Of a stretch of DNA of 64,000 nucleotides, positions 39,764 to 48,681 are shown piece after piece (the first letter of the stretch is position 1; each line of letters opens with the position of its first letter). Position numbers and translations under genes: made by a program. The notes under the pieces are model-generated. The model ran no database searches, was not told where the DNA came from, and was given only the letters and a program-made list of their open reading frames with translations. Location of the stretch: NCBI RefSeq assembly GCF_900112975.1, contig NZ_FONQ01000018.1:1-64000 (forward strand), given 5' to 3'. This DNA is from Flavobacterium xueshanense. Lineage in GTDB: Bacteria > Bacteroidota > Bacteroidia > Flavobacteriales > Flavobacteriaceae.

Positions 39764-40987
39764 ATGACAAAAATTAAAGTAGCCAATCCAGTGGTTGAAT
39801 TGGATGGCGATGAGATGACACGAATTATTTGGTCCTTTATTAAAGAAAAATTAATTCTACCGTATTTAGATTTAGATATTAAATATTATGATTTAGGAAT
39901 GGAAAGCAGAGATGCAAGCAATGACCAAATCACTATTGACTCTGCTGAAGCAATAAAAAAATACAATGTCGGTATTAAATGTGCTACTATAACTCCAGAT
40001 GAAGAACGCGTTAAAGAATTTGGTTTAAAAAAAATGTGGAAATCTCCAAACGGAACAATCCGTAATATTGTAGGTGGAACTGTTTTCCGTGAACCAATTA
40101 TCATGAAAAATGTACCTCGTTTAGTACCAGGATGGACACAGCCTATCGTCATTGGTCGTCATGCTTTTGGAGATCAATACAAAGCAACAGATACTGTCAT
40201 TAAAGGAAAAGGAAAACTAACCATGACTTTTGTACCTGAAGAAGGAGAAACACAAACATGGGAAGTATACGACTATAAAGGAGACGGAGTTGCAATGGCA
40301 ATGTACAACACTGATGAAAGTATTTACGGTTTTGCGCATTCATCATTCCAAATGGCTTTGACAAAAAAATGGCCCTTATATCTTTCTACAAAAAATACTA
40401 TTTTGAAAGCCTATGACGGACGTTTCAAAGATATTTTTGAAGAAGTATATCAATCTACTTACAAAGCTCAATTTGTTGAAGCAGGTATCGTTTACGAACA
40501 CCGATTAATCGACGACATGGTTGCTTCTGTAATGAAATGGAGCGGTGGATTTGTTTGGGCTTGTAAAAACTACGATGGTGATGTTCAATCAGACACTGTT
40601 GCACAAGGTTTTGGTTCATTAGGTTTAATGACTTCAGTATTGGTAACTCCTGATGGAAAAACGGTAGAAGCGGAAGCAGCTCACGGAACAGTTACACGTC
40701 ATTACAGACAACACCAACAGGGAAAAGCAACATCTACCAACCCAATTGCATCTATTTTTGCATGGACAAGAGGATTGGAACACAGAGGTAAACTGGACAA
40801 AAACCAAGCATTAATTGATTTTTGTCATGCTTTAGAACAAGTATGTATTGATACTGTTGAAAGCGGAAAAATGACTAAAGATTTAGCGATGTTAGTAAAA
40901 CCAAAAGGTTTAACTGACGCTGATTATTTGACTACCGAAGCTTTCTTGGCAGCGATAAAAGAAAATTTAGATGCTAAACTAGCCTAA
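39764..40987 (+). CDS. icd: NADP-dependent isocitrate dehydrogenase, eukaryotic type
   Basis: 407 aa. It belongs to the dimeric type found in mitochondria and cytosol of eukaryotes rather than the E. coli type. Diagnostic blocks: [87 protein letters not shown] (split here for length) and [12 protein letters not shown]. It makes 2-oxoglutarate and NADPH in the TCA cycle, feeding the glutamate synthase at 58199. It has its own promoter and terminator. Confidence 0.96.
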   Translation: MTKIKVANPVVELDGDEMTRIIWSFIKEKLILPYLDLDIKYYDLGMESRDASNDQITIDSAEAIKKYNVGIKCATITPDEERVKEFGLKKMWKSPNGTIRNIVGGTVFREPIIMKNVPRLVPGWTQPIVIGRHAFGDQYKATDTVIKGKGKLTMTFVPEEGETQTWEVYDYKGDGVAMAMYNTDESIYGFAHSSFQMALTKKWPLYLSTKNTILKAYDGRFKDIFEEVYQSTYKAQFVEAGIVYEHRLIDDMVASVMKWSGGFVWACKNYDGDVQSDTVAQGFGSLGLMTSVLVTPDGKTVEAEAAHGTVTRHYRQHQQGKATSTNPIASIFAWTRGLEHRGKLDKNQALIDFCHALEQVCIDTVESGKMTKDLAMLVKPKGLTDADYLTTEAFLAAIKENLDAKLA

Positions 40988-41008
40988 TTCTTTTTCTACA
41001 TTATATTT

Positions 41009-41039
41009 AAAAGACAACCCGAAACGGTTGTCTTTTTTT
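41009..41039 (+). terminator. rho-independent terminator of icd
   Basis: AAAAGACAACC and GGTTGTCTTTT around a 6-base loop, then T. Confidence 0.9.
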
Positions 41040-41129
41040 ATATATTAGCAATACCTTAACAGTTGTTATATGACAACTGCTATTCTATTTAGTGTAATTT
41101 ACATTTTTGTATTTAGAAAAATTTAAACA

Positions 41130-43511
41130 ATGACACCAAAGAAAATTATCATCTTTTTAGTTGTATTATTATCCTCGATCTCGTGTTTCGCTCAAGATAA
41201 ATTTACGTTAAGCGGAACTATTATTGACGCTAACAGTAATGAAACTTTAATAGGCGTCAATGTTGTAATTCCACAACTTAAAACTGGCGTAACCACCAAT
41301 GAATATGGGTTTTATTCCATTACTGTACCACAAGGGACATACAGTGTACAAATAAGTTATTTGGGATATCAAACCATTGAGGAATCAATAAATCTGAACC
41401 AAAACATAAAAAATAATTTCAATTTATATAGTAATGAAACCGCTTTGAAAGAAGTAATCATTACTGACAATAAAACAAAAACTGACATCAAAAAACCCGA
41501 AATGAGCGTCAATAAACTCTCTATTTCTGCTATTAAAAAAATGCCCGTTGTTTTGGGTGAAGTCGATGTTCTAAAATCTATTTTATTACTGCCCGGAGTT
41601 ACTAATGCTGGTGAAGGTGCATCAGGCTTCAATGTTCGTGGTGGTGGTGCCGACCAAAATTTGATTCTCTTGGACGAGGCAACGATCTTTAATTCCTCAC
41701 ATGTTTTTGGTTTTTTCTCTGTTTTTAATCCGGATGCCATCAAAGATCTAAAGTTGTATAAAGGGGGAATTCCAGCTCGTTACGGAGGAAGAGCTTCTTC
41801 TGTTTTGGATATTTATCAAAAAGACGGTAACAGCAAAGGTTTTCATGTCAATGGAGGAATCGGATTAATTTCCAGCAGAATTTTGGCCGAAGGACCACTA
41901 GTAAAAGACAAAGGTTCCTTCCTTATTGGCGGCAGAAGTTCCTACGCGCATTTATTCCTGAAACTATCCGAAGAACAAAAAAACAATACCGCTTATTTTT
42001 ATGATTTAAACACCAAATTAAGCTACAAATTAGATTCAAACAACAGTCTTTATTTATCCGGTTATTTTGGGCGTGATGTTTTCAGCCTGAACAAAAGCTT
42101 TACCAATATTTATGGAAATGCGACCGTAAACCTGCGTTGGAATCACTTGTTTTCTGAAAAATTATTTTCGAATTTATCGCTTATTTACAGTGATTATTAT
42201 TACGGTTTAGATTTGGATTTTATAGGTTTCAAATGGGATTCCGGCATTAGAAACTATAATATCAAATACGATTTCAAGAATTATATTTCGGATAAATTCA
42301 AATTAAATTACGGTGTAAACGGAATTTATTACGAGTTCAATCCTGGAACTATCAAGCCATCTGATGTTAATTCCGGAATAAATTTTGATCAATTGGACAA
42401 AAAATATGCTTTTGAACCCGCACTTTACATCAATGCTGATCAGGAAATATCCGATAAAATAGCACTTTCATACGGGCTTCGTTACAGTATGTTTTACCGT
42501 TTAGGACAATCTACCGTGAATATTTATATAGATGACAATCCTGTAACGTTCAATTCGGAACTACAGATTTATGAAAAAGCAACTCCTATTGGCACAAAGT
42601 TTTATGACAGAAATAAAATCATGCAAAGCTATAATTACTTGGAACCACGTTTTTCATTAGCCTACCAAATCAACGATGACCAATCCTTCAAAGCGAGCTA
42701 CAACAGAATGGTGCAGTATTTACAATTGATTTCAAATACCTCATCGCCTACTCCACTCGATGTATGGACGCCAAGTGACCGTTTTATAAAACCTCAAATT
42801 GCTGATCAGGTAGCTTTGGGATATTTCAAAAACTTCGAAGAAGGAATGTATTCCCTTGAAGTAGAAAGCTATTATAAAGAAGTGCAAAACCGATTGGATT
42901 ACATAGACGGCGCCAATTTGATTGCCAACAAAGCCATTGAACAAATAATCCTGAACGGGCAATTAAGATCCTACGGTTTAGAAATTATGTTCCGAAAAAA
43001 CGAAGGAAAATTTAACGGCTGGATTTCATATACATTATCCAAATCCGAGCAACAAACTCCGAGAAGAACCCCGATAGAAACTGGAATAAACAACGGGCAA
43101 TGGTACAATTCAGTATATGACAAATTGCATAATATTGCGATAACGTCTTCTTATAATTTGAATGAAAAATGGTCTTTTGGAGCTAATTTTGCGCTGCAAA
43201 CCGGGCAACCGGTAACGTATCCCGTTGGGCAATATGACTACTTAGGAATCAATGTCCCCAGCTATGGATTAAGAAATGAAAATAGGCTTCCGGCATACCA
43301 TCACCTTGACATTGCCGCTACTTTGACTCCAAAGAACAATAAAGATCGCCAGTGGAAAGGAGAATGGGTTTTCAGCATTTACAATTTATACAATAGAAAA
43401 AATGCCGCGTCAATTAATTTCAGACAAAATATTGATACCGGGAGCAATGAAGCTGTAAAAACTTCAATTTTTGGTGTTGTTCCTGCAGTGAGCTATAATT
43501 TCAAATTTTAA
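41130..43511 (+). CDS. TonB-dependent receptor with carboxypeptidase-like domain
   Basis: 793 aa. Signal peptide (IIIFLVVLLSSISCFAQ), then a carboxypeptidase-regulatory-like beta domain (about 22-105), a plug (VLKSILLLPGVTNAGEGASG, then NVRGGGADQNLILLDEATIF), and a C-terminal barrel ending in Phe (AVSYNFKF). Smaller than most SusC-type receptors. It is followed 41 bp later by a DUF4249 lipoprotein, a frequent partner. Together they form a surface uptake pair, ligand unknown. Confidence 0.92.
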   Translation: MTPKKIIIFLVVLLSSISCFAQDKFTLSGTIIDANSNETLIGVNVVIPQLKTGVTTNEYGFYSITVPQGTYSVQISYLGYQTIEESINLNQNIKNNFNLYSNETALKEVIITDNKTKTDIKKPEMSVNKLSISAIKKMPVVLGEVDVLKSILLLPGVTNAGEGASGFNVRGGGADQNLILLDEATIFNSSHVFGFFSVFNPDAIKDLKLYKGGIPARYGGRASSVLDIYQKDGNSKGFHVNGGIGLISSRILAEGPLVKDKGSFLIGGRSSYAHLFLKLSEEQKNNTAYFYDLNTKLSYKLDSNNSLYLSGYFGRDVFSLNKSFTNIYGNATVNLRWNHLFSEKLFSNLSLIYSDYYYGLDLDFIGFKWDSGIRNYNIKYDFKNYISDKFKLNYGVNGIYYEFNPGTIKPSDVNSGINFDQLDKKYAFEPALYINADQEISDKIALSYGLRYSMFYRLGQSTVNIYIDDNPVTFNSELQIYEKATPIGTKFYDRNKIMQSYNYLEPRFSLAYQINDDQSFKASYNRMVQYLQLISNTSSPTPLDVWTPSDRFIKPQIADQVALGYFKNFEEGMYSLEVESYYKEVQNRLDYIDGANLIANKAIEQIILNGQLRSYGLEIMFRKNEGKFNGWISYTLSKSEQQTPRRTPIETGINNGQWYNSVYDKLHNIAITSSYNLNEKWSFGANFALQTGQPVTYPVGQYDYLGINVPSYGLRNENRLPAYHHLDIAATLTPKNNKDRQWKGEWVFSIYNLYNRKNAASINFRQNIDTGSNEAVKTSIFGVVPAVSYNFKF

Positions 43512-43552
43512 TCTTAGCAATCAGTAAGAGCACAAAATAAAACAATAAAAAC

Positions 43553-44374
43553 ATGAAAAAAATAATAGTATACCTAATACTTATCACCGCTATTTTTTCC
43601 GCAAGTTGTGAAGATGTTATTGAAGTAGATTTAGATAATGTTCCTCCAAAATTGGTCATTGAAGCAGCAATCAATTGGAAAAAAGGAACTTCAGGAAATC
43701 AACAAAAAATAAAACTCACCACTACAACCGGTTTTTATAGTACTGAAATTCCAAAAGTTTCCGGAGCAACGGTTTCCATAAAAAACAGTGCAAATGTTGT
43801 TTTCAATTTTACAGAAATTGAAAAAACAGGCGAATACGGTTGCGCTACTTTTATTCCGGTCATTAACGAAACCTACACGTTAACCGTTATCAAAAATGGC
43901 AATACTTACACCGCTGTTGAAACATTGAAACCAGTTGCGCCAATAACTAAAATTGTTCAAAACAACAAAGGCGGTTTCACAGGAACAGATATAGAAATTA
44001 AAACGTTTTATCAAGATCCAACGGGTGAAAGCAATTATTACCTCTACAAATATTTATACTCGAACCAGCTGAAATCAAACTTTTATGTAGACCTGGATGA
44101 CTTTTTTAATGGAAACGAATTCTTCAGTATCTCGCAAAATGACGAGTTAAAAAAAGACGATAAAATTGAAATAAGCCACTTCGGAATTTCTAAAGCCTAT
44201 TACAATTACATGAGTGTTTTGGTGAGTATTGCAGGAAATAATGGCGGCGGACCGTTTCAATCTCCACCTGCAACTGTGAGAGGAAACATTATCAACACCA
44301 CGGATGCGGCGAATTATCCTTTGGGCTATTTCTCCCTCAGTGAGGTCGATATTAGAAATTACACCATTGAATAA
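43553..44374 (+). CDS. DUF4249 surface lipoprotein
   Basis: 273 aa with lipobox FSASCED (Cys at about 20). The opening CEDVIEVDLDNVPPKLVIE is characteristic of DUF4249. The mature protein is beta-rich (immunoglobulin-like part from about 20 to 125). Such proteins are encoded directly after a TonB-dependent receptor, as here, and are thought to act as its surface partner. Function inferred from context. Confidence 0.85.
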   Translation: MKKIIVYLILITAIFSASCEDVIEVDLDNVPPKLVIEAAINWKKGTSGNQQKIKLTTTTGFYSTEIPKVSGATVSIKNSANVVFNFTEIEKTGEYGCATFIPVINETYTLTVIKNGNTYTAVETLKPVAPITKIVQNNKGGFTGTDIEIKTFYQDPTGESNYYLYKYLYSNQLKSNFYVDLDDFFNGNEFFSISQNDELKKDDKIEISHFGISKAYYNYMSVLVSIAGNNGGGPFQSPPATVRGNIINTTDAANYPLGYFSLSEVDIRNYTIE

Positions 44375-44385
44375 TTAGGAGCTAA

Positions 44386-44524
44386 TCCAGCTGTTCATTA
44401 CAACCAAAAAACAGGTTCTAAACAGTTTTCCAGTCCGTATAAGGAGCTTCCTTTGGTCGCTCTTCTACTGCCGAAAAACTAAAGTTTACAACCTGTTTTG
44501 GTTTTCATTGCCATCCGGGCTAGT
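44386..44524. repeat. structured intergenic element
   Basis: Between the DUF4249 stop and the thiN-like gene, AACCAAAAAACAGGTT (44402-44417) pairs imperfectly with AACCTGTTTTGGTTTT (44490-44505). Outside these arms, GGAGCTAATCC and CCGGGCTAG form a second, weaker pair. It resembles, from memory, an intergenic repeat common in Flavobacterium, but no second copy is in this window. Confidence 0.4.
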
Positions 44525-44589
44525 ACGTGAGAGATAAAACGAGAACTTTTATTTACTTTTACATCATAATTTATAATTCATCATTAAGT

Positions 44590-45252
44590 ATGTCTTCACA
44601 CCATATCGTTCGGGACGACCAAGAACCTGCTTTAATCATTGCCAATGGTGCTTCCTGTAATCCAGAACTGTTAGGTCAGTTACTGGAATGGTCGCCGCTT
44701 GTGGTCGTATTAGATACGGCTATGGTTCGTGTCATGGAATTAGACATTAAAGTCGATGTGCTTTTAGGGGATTTCGACAAAGGATTTGATCCTGAAATTT
44801 ATAAAACCTCGCAGTACCCGATCGAAATCATTCATACGCCAGATCAAAATAAAACCGATTTAGAGAAGGCTTTTGACTATTTAATCGAAAGAAAAATTCC
44901 TGCAGTCAATGTTGTTTGGGCCACGGGACGTAGAGCCGATCATACGATTACCAATCTGACCAACATTACACGATACAGAAATCTATTGAAAATTGTCATT
45001 CTGGACGATCATTCAAAAGTGTTTTTATTGCCTAAGAAATTCGAAAAATGGTACACGGCAGACACCCCCATTTCATTAATTCCCATCGGTCATGTGACTG
45101 GAATACATTCGAATAATTTATATTACCCATTGAAAGATGATAGTTTGACCATTGGTTACAGAACTGGAAGCAGTAATCATGTCATCAACGACGGCATTGT
45201 GACAATCGAACATAACGAAGGCGATTTATTGATGATGGAATGCTTGGATTAG
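44590..45252 (+). CDS. thiN: thiamine pyrophosphokinase
   Basis: 220 aa from the ATG at 44590; the open frame begins at 44527 but the extra residues are not family-like. Motifs: ALIIANGA, LDTAMVRV, DVLLGDFDK (Asp-rich metal site), TPDQNKTDLEKAFDYL, and GRRADHTITN. It transfers pyrophosphate from ATP to thiamine. The C-terminal part is the B1-binding beta domain (GTGSSNH-like: YRTGSSNHVIND). Monocistronic. Confidence 0.9.
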   Translation: MSSHHIVRDDQEPALIIANGASCNPELLGQLLEWSPLVVVLDTAMVRVMELDIKVDVLLGDFDKGFDPEIYKTSQYPIEIIHTPDQNKTDLEKAFDYLIERKIPAVNVVWATGRRADHTITNLTNITRYRNLLKIVILDDHSKVFLLPKKFEKWYTADTPISLIPIGHVTGIHSNNLYYPLKDDSLTIGYRTGSSNHVINDGIVTIEHNEGDLLMMECLD

Positions 45253-45255
45253 CAT

Positions 45256-46122
45256 TTATTGAATATTCAACAATGCGTTTCTCACAATTTCATAATGGCT
45301 CCAGGGAATAAAATGATTCGCTTTTTCGATAGTTATTGTATCAATTGATTTTGCATTGACAAACATTTTTTTCATGAAGGCAACATTGCTGTACGGCACC
45401 AAAGCGTCTTTTGTTCCATGAATAATGGTAACATCGCAAGTAATCTTTTTCAACTCTGGTTCTAAAGCGACCAAATCCTGTTTCAGCCACCACAATTCAT
45501 CATTGGAAGGTCGTAATGCTCCGGGAATCAGATACCGTAAAGGCGATGCCTTGATAACGGTTCTCCATTTCTCTGGGTTTTCAGCTTTTGGGTCCAATGA
45601 GCCTGACACTATCACCAATCGTTTATACCAAGACGGATTATCTACGGCTAACTGAGCCACAACTGGACCACCAACGGAATGTCCCACCAAAATTAGCGGC
45701 TTTTTATTATCTATTTTTTTTATAAACTCAGATATTCTTTGAGACTGTACCCTTAAATTTTGAGCGTCACCAAAATCACTGTAACCAAAACCCGGACGGT
45801 CTATGGCAATCATTCGGTATTTTTTCAGTAACAAACTGTCTTTAAGATATTCTTTGAAAGCATTCCAACTTCCGGGCGAACCGTGTACAAAAAACAAAGT
45901 TGGATTTTGAATAGTTCCCGTTTCTACATAATGAATTTTATAACCATCAAAATCCATTGTTTTATCCTGAAATTCTGTTTTAGATGCAGCGAAAAATTTT
46001 GTTGTTTCTTTATTAGAAAATCGCATCGTCATACAGGACTGACATAGTAAGAAATATAAAAAAATTAAACAGTAAGCTATGTATCTCTTTTTAAAATGAA
46101 ATGAAGCGGGCATAAAAGTCAT
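45256..46122 (-). CDS. alpha/beta-fold hydrolase, membrane-anchored
   Basis: About 288 aa from the ATG at 46122; starts at 46176 and 46113 are also possible. An N-terminal hydrophobic segment ends in LLCQSCMT, which could be a lipobox or an anchor. Oxyanion motif is FFVHGSPGSWNAF. The nucleophile is in LVGHSVGGPVV. Acid Asp is in HGTKDALVPY. Catalytic His is in KANHFIPWS. Substrate unknown. It converges on the thiN-like gene with three bases between stops. Confidence 0.85.
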   Translation of the reverse strand: MTFMPASFHFKKRYIAYCLIFLYFLLCQSCMTMRFSNKETTKFFAASKTEFQDKTMDFDGYKIHYVETGTIQNPTLFFVHGSPGSWNAFKEYLKDSLLLKKYRMIAIDRPGFGYSDFGDAQNLRVQSQRISEFIKKIDNKKPLILVGHSVGGPVVAQLAVDNPSWYKRLVIVSGSLDPKAENPEKWRTVIKASPLRYLIPGALRPSNDELWWLKQDLVALEPELKKITCDVTIIHGTKDALVPYSNVAFMKKMFVNAKSIDTITIEKANHFIPWSHYEIVRNALLNIQ

Positions 46123-46254
46123 GCTATTTGTATTTTTTATAAAAGTAACCGTTTTTTGTCTTCGAAAAAACGGCAACAGTATAATTTTATGATTATTTTT
46201 TCACCTGTTTAATGGGTCTTAGTGGCCTTTAGCAATTTACAAAATAGGAATCGC

Positions 46255-46262
46255 TATCTTTG
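46255..46262 (+). promoter_or_regulatory. -7 promoter element of rlmF
   Basis: TATCTTTG, 17 bp before the rlmF ATG, fits TAnnTTTG. Confidence 0.5.
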
Positions 46263-46278
46263 CACCGAAATATAGAAA

Positions 46279-47235
46279 ATGAAACCGAAAACGATTAACG
46301 AAAAGACTAATTTACATCCTAGAAATCTTGACAGATTTGGATATGATTTTGAGCAGTTAATAGAAAAATCTCCTGAATTAAAAACTTTTGTTTCTGTCAA
46401 TGAATATAAAATTGAGACCATCGATTTTAGCAACCCTGATGCGGTAAAGTCACTTAACAAAGCATTATTATTATCCCATTATGACATTCAAAACTGGGAT
46501 ATTCCTAAAAATTATCTTTGTCCGCCCATTCCGGGAAGAGCAGATTATATTCACTATTTAGCGGATTTATTAGCTTCAAGCAACAACGGAATCATTCCTG
46601 AAGGGGAAACTGTTCAAGGTTTAGATATTGGTGTCGGTGCCAATTGCATTTATCCTATAATAGGAAATTCAGCGTACGGATGGAGTTTTGTAGGAACTGA
46701 TACTGATTTAAAAGCAATTGAAAATTGCAGTGCGATCATTGAAGATAATCCAAAACTAATTGATGCGATAAGTTTACAACAACAAACGGAATCGCGTTTT
46801 ATTTTTAAAAATATAATTACTCCCGAAGACAAGTTTACATTCACTATTTGCAATCCTCCTTTTCATGCCTCACAGGATGAAGCCACGAAAAGTACGGTTC
46901 GAAAAATCAATAATTTAGAATCTCACAGCGCTGGGAGCAAAGTAACTAAACCTGTTTTAAATTTTGGTGGCCATAATGCTGAATTATGGTGTGAAGGCGG
47001 CGAATTAGGTTTCGTTACCCAAATGATATACGAAAGTGCAAAATATCCGATGCAATGTTTATGGTTCACAACTTTAGTGTCTAAAAAAGAGAATCTTTCC
47101 AGTCTGTACAAAACATTAAATAAAGTAAGTGCGGTCCAAATTAAAACAATTGACATGGCTCAAGGCCAAAAAACTAGCCGAATTGTAGCATGGACATTTT
47201 TGAGTGAAGCACAACAAAAAGCGTGGAAATTTTAA
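46279..47235 (+). CDS. rlmF: 23S rRNA (adenine-1618-N6)-methyltransferase
   Basis: 318 aa. Opening LHPRNLDRFGYDFEQLI and WDIPKNYLCPPIPGRADYIH are typical of RlmF. SAM-binding GLDIGVGANCIYPIIG. Catalytic NPPF (NPPFHASQDEA), used by N6-adenine methylases. GGHNAELWCEGGEL and KKENLSSLY complete the pattern. It modifies A1618 of 23S rRNA in E. coli. It has its own promoter. Confidence 0.94.
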   Translation: MKPKTINEKTNLHPRNLDRFGYDFEQLIEKSPELKTFVSVNEYKIETIDFSNPDAVKSLNKALLLSHYDIQNWDIPKNYLCPPIPGRADYIHYLADLLASSNNGIIPEGETVQGLDIGVGANCIYPIIGNSAYGWSFVGTDTDLKAIENCSAIIEDNPKLIDAISLQQQTESRFIFKNIITPEDKFTFTICNPPFHASQDEATKSTVRKINNLESHSAGSKVTKPVLNFGGHNAELWCEGGELGFVTQMIYESAKYPMQCLWFTTLVSKKENLSSLYKTLNKVSAVQIKTIDMAQGQKTSRIVAWTFLSEAQQKAWKF

Positions 47236-47269
47236 GCATCATTTTTTATACTGTTAGGGGAACATAAAT

Positions 47270-48553
47270 AATACTCAAAATACGGCACAAATACTTACTA
47301 CAATAAAATTATACGCTCCTCGGGTAAGTTATTTTACAGCAGCTCAACAAACTGCTATCACTGATGCAGCTACAATTTCTCAAATGCAAACGGCATTAAA
47401 TTTTGATTCAACTGCCTGATAATTAGCGTATCTAGGTCTTGGAAGAAGAAATTTCAATATGAGAGTGGGACAATCTTCCTTAAAAAAGCGCTCAATTCTT
47501 TTTGAATGCCGCTTATCCAATCAATGACAAATTAGAAGCGTATGCTTTTGGAGGAACTAGTTATAGAGATGGTGAAGCTGCAGGTTTTTACAGAAGACCA
47601 AATCACGCCCGATCATAAATAGGATTGTATCCAAACGGATTTTTACCGGAAATATATTCAACAATCAACGACGTCTCCATTGCCGCAGGTCTTAAAGCTA
47701 TGATATTTGAAAGTTGGACTTTTGACTTAAGTAACACTTTTGGAAGAAATGCTTTTGATTACGGAGTTGAGAATACAGTGAATGCCTCTTTACGAGAAAG
47801 TCTCCAAATGCAATTTTGAATGCATTATTTGATACGGCCGGAGCAACTGCTGCAACTTTCTTTGCTAATGCAATTGACACTGAATCAAAAGGAATTGATA
47901 TTGTAATAAGTCATAAAACAAGTTTTGGAAATAATGTTTCTCTGAAAACAGATCTGTCAGGAACTTTTTCGAATACGTACAGAGTGGTAGATATTCACGC
48001 TTCTTCAGTTTTAGCAGCTGCCGGTCAGATAAATAAATACTATTCTGAAGCAAGCAGGGTATACTTACAAGAAGCAATTCCTAAAGTAAAAGCTAATTTG
48101 ACTAATTCGATTAGTTACAAAAAATTCGATTTCTTCTTAAGAAATGTTTATTTTGGTAAAGTTACTGATCCAAACATTGCTGATGCAAATAATGATGGAA
48201 CTATCAATGCTATTGTTGTAAATAATCAAGAAGTTGAAAACGAACATCCAACATGGGCAGCTAAAATCATTTCAGATTTGTCTGTTGGATTTAAATTAAC
48301 TAACGCCGCAAAAATTGTCGTAGGAGCAAATAACATTTTTGATATTTATCCAACTTTAAATTTAGGACCTCAAACAATTAAACAAAGAGCTTCTGGAGTT
48401 AATGCTAATGGAGGTGTAACTTACTCCCCAACTACTTCTTCAAATAATTACATTGACTTATCAAATGCAAATCAATTTGTATATTCGAGAAACACATCTC
48501 AATTTGGTCAAAACGGTCGTTTTGTTTTTGCCAGATTAAGCTTCAGCTTCTAG
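47270..48553 (+). pseudogene. TonB-dependent receptor, decayed and internally deleted
   Basis: Several frames carry pieces of one receptor in the right order: LYAPRVSYFTAAQQTA, then GRRNFNMRVGQSS, then NDKLEAYAFGGTSYRDGEAA, then GLYPNGFLPEIYS (ORF from 47625), then LFDTAGATAATFFANAIDTE to the final RLSFSF (from 47816). At about 47813-47820, SLRESLQ jumps to the C-terminal NALFDTAG block, so the middle of the barrel is missing. The N-terminal signal and plug are absent. The last 245 codons are open and well conserved. Confidence 0.85.
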
Positions 48554-48575
48554 AAAAAGATCTTTTATATAAAGG

Positions 48576-48609
48576 AAAGCCAACAACAAAAAGTTGATGG
48601 CTTTTTTTT
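48576..48609 (+). terminator. rho-independent terminator
   Basis: AAAGCCAACAAC and GTTGATGGCTTT form a stem with one mismatch, followed by T. Confidence 0.8.
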
Positions 48610-48645
48610 GGCTTAAACTTAGGTAAAAAAAGAATCCAAACGTTG

Positions 48646-48653
48646 TACCTTTG
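48646..48653 (+). promoter_or_regulatory. -7 promoter element of uvrB
   Basis: TACCTTTG, 29 bp before the uvrB ATG, fits TAnnTTTG. Confidence 0.5.
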
Positions 48654-48681
48654 TTCCTCTTAACCTTTGTTCTTGTTTTAC

